Under the pieces are notes generated by a model. The model saw nothing but the letters and a program-made list of their open reading frames with translations. It had not been told where the DNA came from and ran no database searches. Below, one piece after another: positions 5,590 to 9,451 of a stretch of 9,451 nt of DNA (position 1 is the stretch's first letter; every line of letters starts with the position of its first letter). This DNA comes from Treponema sp. (GTDB lineage: Bacteria > Spirochaetota > Spirochaetia > Treponematales > Treponemataceae). Location of the stretch: assembly GCA_016292805.1 (NCBI GenBank), contig JAEDFM010000057.1, positions 1 to 9,451 on the forward strand. Reading direction: 5' to 3'. The translations under genes and the position numbers were made by a program.

Positions 5590-6711
5590 TTACTCTTTTC
5601 CGTAGCGGATTCTAGGATCAACAATTGCCAGAAGAATATCGCTGACAACCATACCAACTAAAACCAGTGCCGAAATAAACATACTGTTTGCCAGAACAAG
5701 ATTTATATCTTCCTGCATAACGGCTTCGTACATTAAGCGACCAATTCCGGGATAAGCAAAAATAATTTCCAAAACCAGAGAACCGCTGAAAAGCCCCGCA
5801 AGCATATTTGCACTGCCGGTGATGTATGGATTCAAAGTGTTTCTAAAAGCGTGATTCAGGTAAACTCGTTTTTCGCTGATGCCACGAGCACGAAGGGCAA
5901 AAATGTAAGGCATGCCCATCTGATCCAGCATAGTTGCGCGAATCATTCGCATGGTTCCGCCTAAGCCACCTAAGAAAGATGCCAGCAGCGGAAGGAAAAC
6001 ATGATGCATGTAACTGAAGGTAAATCTGGCAGGTGCTTCTGCAAATGAAAAATTTGGATAAGCGGTTACTGGGAAAAGGCCTGTAACTGAAGCAAAAAGC
6101 TGGAACAAAATTAAAAGCAGAATTCCTGGGAAGGCGTGAAAGAACAGCGCAAAGAAAGTTGCAGCTACATCAATTTTAGTTCCGGCTTTGCTGGAAAAAT
6201 AAACACCCAGCAAAAAAGAAAATGTTGTAATGAAAATCAGTGAAATAAGATTTAACAAAACGGAATTCCACAATCGACTGCGAATTAAAAAGCTGACCGG
6301 AGCTCTGGAAATTAAACTTACACCTAAATCGTGATGAACAAAAACACGGTTCAGCCATTTGAAATACTGAATATAAAATGGCTGGTCCAAGCCAAATTCG
6401 GCACGGAGAGTTTCCATTTGAGTTTGTGAGAAAACTTTATCTTCTCCCACTCCCCCTGCCCCCACCGGACTGGATCCTTTATTGCCGCCTTCCGTACTGG
6501 ACAAAAGTTGCTGCGTCATCATCTGGTCTACAATATCACCTGGAGCCAGCTCCATTAAACCAAACAGGGCAAAGCCCAGCAAAAAAAGAAGAAACAACAT
6601 TGTAATAATTCTTCCAGTAATAAAAGCCAGCAGCGGTGTTTTGTGCTGAAAAGCTTTCCATGGTGCAGTTATAGTTGCCTTTGATTTTTTTAAAAAAGTT
6701 TTTACATTCAT
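5590..6711 (-). CDS. oppB: Oligopeptide ABC transporter permease, OppB/DppB type
   Basis: 373 residues from the ATG at 6711, 4 nt after the stop of the binding-protein gene. No clear Shine-Dalgarno precedes it, so re-initiation after the upstream gene is likely. It has an N-terminal cytoplasmic stretch, a first helix about 33-55, the family's APGD motif (57-59 region), the EFGLDQPFYIQYFKWL segment (105-120), five further helices (about 146-170, 183-207, 235-252, 300-320, 345-363) and the EAA loop LRARGISEKRVYLNHAFRNTL (starting 273). The end VDPRIRYG is typical of the family. It is longer than the usual 305-340 residues partly because of a Ser/Gly-rich insert at 70-95 in the first external loop, encoded by a GC-rich patch. 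It would form the channel together with the OppC part of the fusion protein encoded 10 nt downstream. Confidence 0.92.
   Translation of the reverse strand: MNVKTFLKKSKATITAPWKAFQHKTPLLAFITGRIITMLFLLFLLGFALFGLMELAPGDIVDQMMTQQLLSSTEGGNKGSSPVGAGGVGEDKVFSQTQMETLRAEFGLDQPFYIQYFKWLNRVFVHHDLGVSLISRAPVSFLIRSRLWNSVLLNLISLIFITTFSFLLGVYFSSKAGTKIDVAATFFALFFHAFPGILLLILFQLFASVTGLFPVTAYPNFSFAEAPARFTFSYMHHVFLPLLASFLGGLGGTMRMIRATMLDQMGMPYIFALRARGISEKRVYLNHAFRNTLNPYITGSANMLAGLFSGSLVLEIIFAYPGIGRLMYEAVMQEDINLVLANSMFISALVLVGMVVSDILLAIVDPRIRYGKE
6426..6506 (-). repeat. GC-rich hairpin-bearing insert in oppB, related to the OppC-OppD linker patch
   Basis: On the minus strand, 6450-6426 reads as a hairpin, GTGGGAGAA / TTTTCTCAC around loop GATAAAG (nine pairs, two of them G-T). 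The 13-mer GAAGATAAAGTTT (6444-6432) recurs exactly on the + strand at 4435-4447 in the other patch. Upstream lies a G-rich run (GGTGGGGGCAGGGGGAG). The patch codes for residues about 70-95, a low-complexity loop absent from typical OppB. Relationship to the other patch is inferred from the shared core. Confidence 0.4.
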
Positions 6712-6715
6712 AATT

Positions 6716-8542
6716 CTACTGTCTCAAGAAAACGTGTTCTGTATCTGTTCCGTGGCGATTGTCATAATAAACATTTGTCAAATCCCACTTATTACGAATT
6801 GCAAAGAAACTTACAGGTCTCATCAAATAAATGATTGGACACTGTTCAAGAATAAGCTGCTGATACTCGTCCCAGATTGCTTTTGCTTTATCGTGATCAA
6901 TTGTATAACAGCCTTCGTTATAAAGATAATCAATACGGGCTTCCCAGTCTGTAGCTGGCACTTCCTGCATTGGATACCACAAGTGAAGGTTTCCGCCAGA
7001 AGGCCATACATTACTTCCCTGGGATGGAAAATTATTTGTTCCAAGTCCAATAAACACAGACTGCCAGTCATAAGTTCCAGTAAGCATTTCTACAACCTTC
7101 TGAAAATCAATCTGACGGATATTAACTTTAATACCAGTCTTTCCGCATTCGTCAGAAACAATCTGACCAATATCATTCAATACAGTATTTGAAGATGGAA
7201 TTGTTAAATCAAACTCAACCTTATTTCCGTCCCAGTCGTACCAGAGACCATCTTTTTTTACAAAACCAGCTTTGCCCAAAAGCTCTTCGGCCTGGCTTAC
7301 ATTAAATCTATATTTCAAGGTAATTTCAGAATTGTAATATGGATTGGAAATTGGGAAGAACCAGTAAGTTGGCTCAGCAAGTCCGCGGTAAGTTTGAGTT
7401 GCAATTCGTTCACGATTTAAAAGACAGCTCATTGCCTGGCGGAATTCTTTTTTTGTAAACCATTTATAGAAGGGCTGATTTTTATTTATTGGATTCTGAT
7501 TGAAGGACCACATAGAAGCACCCATAGAACCATCTGCATTAAATACTGTGTAATCATTGTTTTGATTATTGATTACATCCGCATATTCTTCTGGACGAGG
7601 AGTGTAAATTTCTGTCTGGCCCTGTTTGAAAAGAAGATAATCAGTATTCTTGTCTCCCACAATCTGAAGAATCATTTTTTCGTAATAAGGAATTGAAACA
7701 CCATTTTTATCTTTATTCCAATAATGTGGATTGCGCGTAAAAACAATGCGGCGGGCAGGAATATATTCAGTAATATAGAATTGACCGCAGGAAGGAATTT
7801 TTGAAGGATCGTCTGCAATGCTGAACAGATTCTTTACGCCTTCTACCCCGCCTTTTTCTTTTGCAGGTTTGTAGATGAATGATGGACAAAGGCTCATGTT
7901 GGTTGCCAGAAGTGGATCTGCAACTATTCGTGGAAACTGGAATTCAAAAACTTTGTCATTTATTTTTACACAGTCAATATGAGCGTCTTCTCCGTTTTCC
8001 AGAGTAACCCATTGTTGACCATATCCACTGGAACCAAACTCAGGATCTCCGGCAATTTCGTTATACCAGAAAACAAAATCATCTGATGTTACAGGAATTA
8101 TCTGGTCAGAGTTGTAATAGCTCCATACAAGACCGTCACGAACTGTACAGCGAACTGTTAATGTATTTTTTGTTGAATCTGTAAGAATTTCAAATGAACA
8201 GGCACGAGGAGTCCATTGGCGGTTGTAAGTATCATAATCAAAAAGATATTCCAGAGTCTGACTGATAATCCCGTTACTTTCCCCATCCCGCTCAGCAATT
8301 ACCTGATTAAATGTTTTGGGGTCAGAAAGAATTGTGTCTTTCCAGGTTCCACCTAGTTTTCCCTCCTGATATTCTCCACCCTTCCAGGCTTTTGAAACAG
8401 TTTTAGAAAGTAATTCACTGTCATTTTTTCGTATTATGGCTTCAATTTCTTCCAGAGTTAGTTCTTCTGTTTTTGTGCACGAAAAAGCAAAAAAGGAAAC
8501 AGCACACAATGATGCCGCCATGAATTTGTGAAAAATAGTCAT
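6716..8542 (-). CDS. oppA: Oligopeptide ABC transporter substrate-binding lipoprotein (SBP_bac_5 family, OppA-like)
   Basis: 608 residues starting at the ATG at 8542. Residues 1-21 form a lipoprotein signal (K6, hydrophobic core 8-20) ending FAFS before C22; the loose lipobox is spirochaete-like. A charged helical stretch (about 26-52) acts as a tether. The binding-protein fold begins at GKLGGTWKDTILSDPKTFN and continues with SQTLEYLFDYD, family-5 landmarks; later landmarks include the TRNPHYW motif and AMSCLLNRERIA. These proteins bind peptides (some members bind nickel, haem or sugars) outside the inner membrane and hand them to the permeases. Ligand cannot be told from sequence; peptide is inferred from the downstream OppBCDF-like genes. 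The region before the ATG reads GGGTGGGGACCT, a G-rich but non-canonical ribosome site. It is the first gene of the operon. Confidence 0.92.
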   Translation of the reverse strand: MTIFHKFMAASLCAVSFFAFSCTKTEELTLEEIEAIIRKNDSELLSKTVSKAWKGGEYQEGKLGGTWKDTILSDPKTFNQVIAERDGESNGIISQTLEYLFDYDTYNRQWTPRACSFEILTDSTKNTLTVRCTVRDGLVWSYYNSDQIIPVTSDDFVFWYNEIAGDPEFGSSGYGQQWVTLENGEDAHIDCVKINDKVFEFQFPRIVADPLLATNMSLCPSFIYKPAKEKGGVEGVKNLFSIADDPSKIPSCGQFYITEYIPARRIVFTRNPHYWNKDKNGVSIPYYEKMILQIVGDKNTDYLLFKQGQTEIYTPRPEEYADVINNQNNDYTVFNADGSMGASMWSFNQNPINKNQPFYKWFTKKEFRQAMSCLLNRERIATQTYRGLAEPTYWFFPISNPYYNSEITLKYRFNVSQAEELLGKAGFVKKDGLWYDWDGNKVEFDLTIPSSNTVLNDIGQIVSDECGKTGIKVNIRQIDFQKVVEMLTGTYDWQSVFIGLGTNNFPSQGSNVWPSGGNLHLWYPMQEVPATDWEARIDYLYNEGCYTIDHDKAKAIWDEYQQLILEQCPIIYLMRPVSFFAIRNKWDLTNVYYDNRHGTDTEHVFLRQ

Positions 8543-8570
8543 AGGTCCCCACCCAAGATATAGTAATAAA

Positions 8571-8599
8571 ATTATAACATAAGATTGGTGTGGTAAAAA
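8571..8599 (-). promoter_or_regulatory. Promoter of the oligopeptide transporter operon (extended -10)
   Basis: The minus strand carries TGTTATAAT, a perfect TATAAT (8576-8571) with the TGn extension, 28 nt before the ATG of the binding-protein gene. The -35 position holds only a T-rich hexamer (TTTTTA, 17-nt spacer), so the extended -10 probably carries recognition. No operator palindrome is obvious. Confidence 0.6.
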
Positions 8600-8620
8600 G
8601 AGGAAGTGAATTTAAAACAA

Positions 8621-8650
8621 AAAGCCATCTGCAAAAAAGCAGATGGCTTT
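8621..8650 (-). terminator. Rho-independent terminator of the HTH gene pair
   Basis: AAAGCCATCTGC (8621-8632) and GCAGATGGCTTT (8639-8650) form a perfect 12-bp stem with a 6-nt loop. On the minus strand it is followed by TTGTTTT, and it lies 4 nt after the HTH stop. It insulates the transporter operon, whose promoter begins about 20 nt further on. A strong but T-poor hairpin exists on the + strand as well. Confidence 0.88.
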
Positions 8651-8654
8651 GTCA

Positions 8655-8984
8655 TTAAGCACTGAGCTTAAACTTGCAACCGTCACAATTCTTGTTACAG
8701 AGCTTCTCGACCTTATCTGAATTGCAGGTAATCTCAACTTCTACCATGCGGCTTATTACTATCTCCTCGATAGAAACTTCAAATAAGCGGGCAAGTACCA
8801 GCAAGTTGTCGATTGTAGGAACGTTTTTTCCCTGTTCCCAAGCGTAAACTGCCTGAGGGTATTCAAATCCGAATACATCCTGAATATCGCGAACGGAAAA
8901 ACCGCATTCTTTTCTAAGTGACTTAATTTTGTTTCCTGTGGATTTTAAATCAACAACAGGTTTTTGAAAGGTAATACTTCTCAT
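8655..8984 (-). CDS. XRE-family HTH DNA-binding protein with a four-cysteine C-terminal tail
   Basis: 109 residues from the ATG at 8984, which has GGAG 8 nt upstream; the frame can be extended to a TTG at 9011 but without a ribosome site. Residues about 17-74 are a Cro/CI-type helix-turn-helix: GNKIKSLRKECGFSVRDIQDVFGF, then YPQAVYAWEQGKNVPTIDNLLVLARLFEVSIEEIV, including the conserved WE-G--P-ID-L--LA pattern. After a short link the tail has C87-X8-C96-X3-C100-X2-C103, which could bind zinc or an iron-sulphur cluster, or sense redox state (inference). It overlaps the end of the 65-residue gene by 35 nt and its ribosome site lies inside that gene, so the two are probably co-translated. Likely a repressor, perhaps of its own operon; target unknown. 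Confidence 0.85.
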   Translation of the reverse strand: MRSITFQKPVVDLKSTGNKIKSLRKECGFSVRDIQDVFGFEYPQAVYAWEQGKNVPTIDNLLVLARLFEVSIEEIVISRMVEVEITCNSDKVEKLCNKNCDGCKFKLSA

Positions 8985-9147
8985 AATTTTGACTCCGATT
9001 TTTAAAAACAAAAACTCTTTTATTACTATCTTTTGCAGCTACAGTTCGTAGTCCTGCATTCATAAGTGTGCGCTGAATAATGACACGCACGTGATTAATT
9101 AAAGCTGTTGATAAATCTGAATAGAAACTGACAATGTTCATGTGCAT
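8950..9147 (-). CDS. Unrecognised 65-residue basic protein, partner of the HTH gene
   Basis: The ATG at 9147 has AAGGAG (9160-9155) with ideal 7-nt spacing; a second in-frame ATG follows at 9141. The frame continues upstream without a stop, but the strong ribosome site fixes the start. The protein (MHMNIVSFYSDLSTAL..., then TLMNAGLRTVAAKD, ending SKTCC) is rich in Lys/Arg, with a predicted helix at about 8-31 and no membrane segment or signal. I recognise no domain. Its end overlaps the HTH gene by 35 nt, an arrangement typical of toxin-antitoxin or small regulatory pairs, but no function is claimed. It could instead be a leader ORF whose translation controls the HTH gene. Confidence 0.58.
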   Translation of the reverse strand: MHMNIVSFYSDLSTALINHVRVIIQRTLMNAGLRTVAAKDSNKRVFVFKNRSQNYEKYYLSKTCC

Positions 9148-9262
9148 GGTCGCACTCCTTAAAAAAAAGATAATCTCCGTGCCAACGGCACCTATGGAGT
9201 TTTTGTGTCCGCGGATCAAAATCTATAAGACACAGCACCAACCACCCGGCCAGCGACTTTTT
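9148..9262 (-). promoter_or_regulatory. Structured GC-rich leader with hairpins and a terminator-like U tract before the small gene
   Basis: On the minus strand a hairpin TGTGTC/GACACA (9234-9229 with 9209-9204, 19-nt loop) is followed by CTCC-ATAG-GTGCC-GTT-GGCAC-GGAG (9199-9175), a nine-pair stem with one bulge. Seven nucleotides on comes a run of eight T (9168-9161), directly followed by the AAGGAG of the 65-residue gene. GTCGC (9257-9253) can also pair with GCGAC (9153-9149), just before the start codon. The layout fits a transcription attenuator or riboswitch-like leader, or a dispersed structured repeat. I match it to no known riboswitch class. Confidence 0.45.
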
Positions 9263-9268
9263 AAATGT

Positions 9269-9298
9269 TATATATGGAACTACTATAGCTTTTTCTAA
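9269..9298 (-). promoter_or_regulatory. Candidate promoter for the leader and HTH pair
   Basis: TATATA (9274-9269) preceded by TTAGAA (9298-9293) with an 18-nt spacer would start a transcript near 9262, just before the structured leader. Both boxes are imperfect; the region is AT-rich, so chance matches are likely. Confidence 0.35.
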
Positions 9299-9372
9299 AA
9301 AAAAAGTCATTAAACTTGTAGTTTAAAAAATTCAAAGTGCCCCTGTTTCACTCCCTGATACACTGCACCTTT

Positions 9373-9378
9373 TATAAT
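9373..9378 (+). promoter_or_regulatory. -10 box for the gene starting at 9411
   Basis: A perfect TATAAT 32 nt before the ATG. No good -35 is seen at 16-18 nt. GCACCT (9365-9370) and AGGTGC (9402-9407) flank it as an inverted repeat that could be an operator or could pair over the ribosome site in the mRNA. Confidence 0.45.
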
Positions 9379-9410
9379 TCAAGTAAACTTAAGAATTAGA
9401 GAGGTGCCCT

Positions 9411-9451
9411 ATGAGCCAGTACGAACTTTTAATTGGAAATAAAGAATTATA
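9411..9451 (+). CDS. Start of an unidentified gene (3' end outside window)
   Basis: The ATG at 9411 has GAGAGG (about 7 nt upstream) and a TATAAT box before it. Only 13 complete codons are visible, MSQYELLIGNKEL, open to the window end. This is too short to assign a family. Its promoter is divergent from that of the HTH pair. Confidence 0.6.
   Translation, partial: MSQYELLIGNKEL

Noticed and set aside
9148..9219. Upstream extension of the 65-residue ORF to a start at 9219
   Set aside because: The extension passes through the terminator-like hairpin and T run, whereas AAGGAG with 7-nt spacing marks the ATG at 9147.
9175..9257. Integron attC site, considered because some treponemes carry chromosomal integrons
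   Set aside because: I could not place matching RYYYAAC and GTTRRRY core sites at the ends of the structure.
9095..9310. 71-codon minus-strand frame covering the structured leader
   Set aside because: It has no ribosome site, runs through both leader hairpins and overlaps the better-supported 65-residue gene in another frame.
9310..9326. TTAAAC/GTTTAA hairpin followed on the minus strand by TGAC and nine T
   Set aside because: The stem is only six mostly A-T pairs and no gene ends there on the minus strand within the window; too weak to call a terminator, though an operator is possible.
1..9451. CRISPR array, tRNA, rRNA or complete insertion sequence
   Set aside because: No regularly spaced repeats, cloverleaf sequences, rRNA signatures or transposase frames were seen on either strand.

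Overview
The window reads as chromosome from a host-associated or anaerobic Treponema-like spirochaete. This is inference from three things: low to moderate GC with AT-rich intergenic DNA, a lipoprotein signal with the loose spirochaetal lipobox (FAFSC), and the order and style of an oligopeptide ABC transporter operon. No rRNA, tRNA, CRISPR array or complete insertion sequence is visible.

Left part (1-1700). The + strand opens inside the 3' end of a type I restriction endonuclease gene (hsdR), which stops at 721 and shares a bidirectional terminator with the minus-strand genes beyond it. Reading leftward are a VapB-like ribbon-helix-helix antitoxin (1665-1399), a PIN-domain toxin (1412-981) that overlaps it, and a 54-codon gene (943-779). 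The small gene carries both ends of a Dabb (stress-responsive A/B barrel) protein but lacks the middle. The VapB promoter is close to consensus and should give a leaderless mRNA; an 11-bp direct repeat within it looks like the operator. This part resembles a defence/accessory edge.

Middle (1701-8620). A divergent + strand gene (1763-2428) encodes a six-helix membrane protein, perhaps of the Pr6Pr type. It converges on a four-gene minus-strand operon (8542 to 2483): substrate-binding lipoprotein, OppB-like permease, a fused OppC-OppD permease/ATPase, and an OppF-like ATPase. Together these would make a complete peptide importer: lipoprotein captures peptide, the two permease units form the channel, and the two ATPase units drive it. 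The operon is tightly packed (gaps of 4 and 10 nt, then an 8-nt overlap) and ends in a hairpin lying within the last codons of oppF. The linker of the OppC-OppD fusion is encoded exactly by a palindrome-rich patch of about 63% GC. A smaller related patch makes an insert in OppB. They share a 13-base core that folds as a hairpin, so both may be copies of a dispersed element that has been inserted in frame.

Right part (8621-9451). A minus-strand pair consists of an unrecognised 65-residue basic protein and an overlapping XRE-type HTH protein with a four-cysteine tail. It is preceded by a GC-rich leader of about 115 nt with two hairpins; the second is followed by a run of eight T directly before the Shine-Dalgarno of the small gene. 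This leader is the best candidate in the window for an undescribed cis-regulatory RNA or repeat. A divergent + strand gene begins at 9411 and runs off the end.
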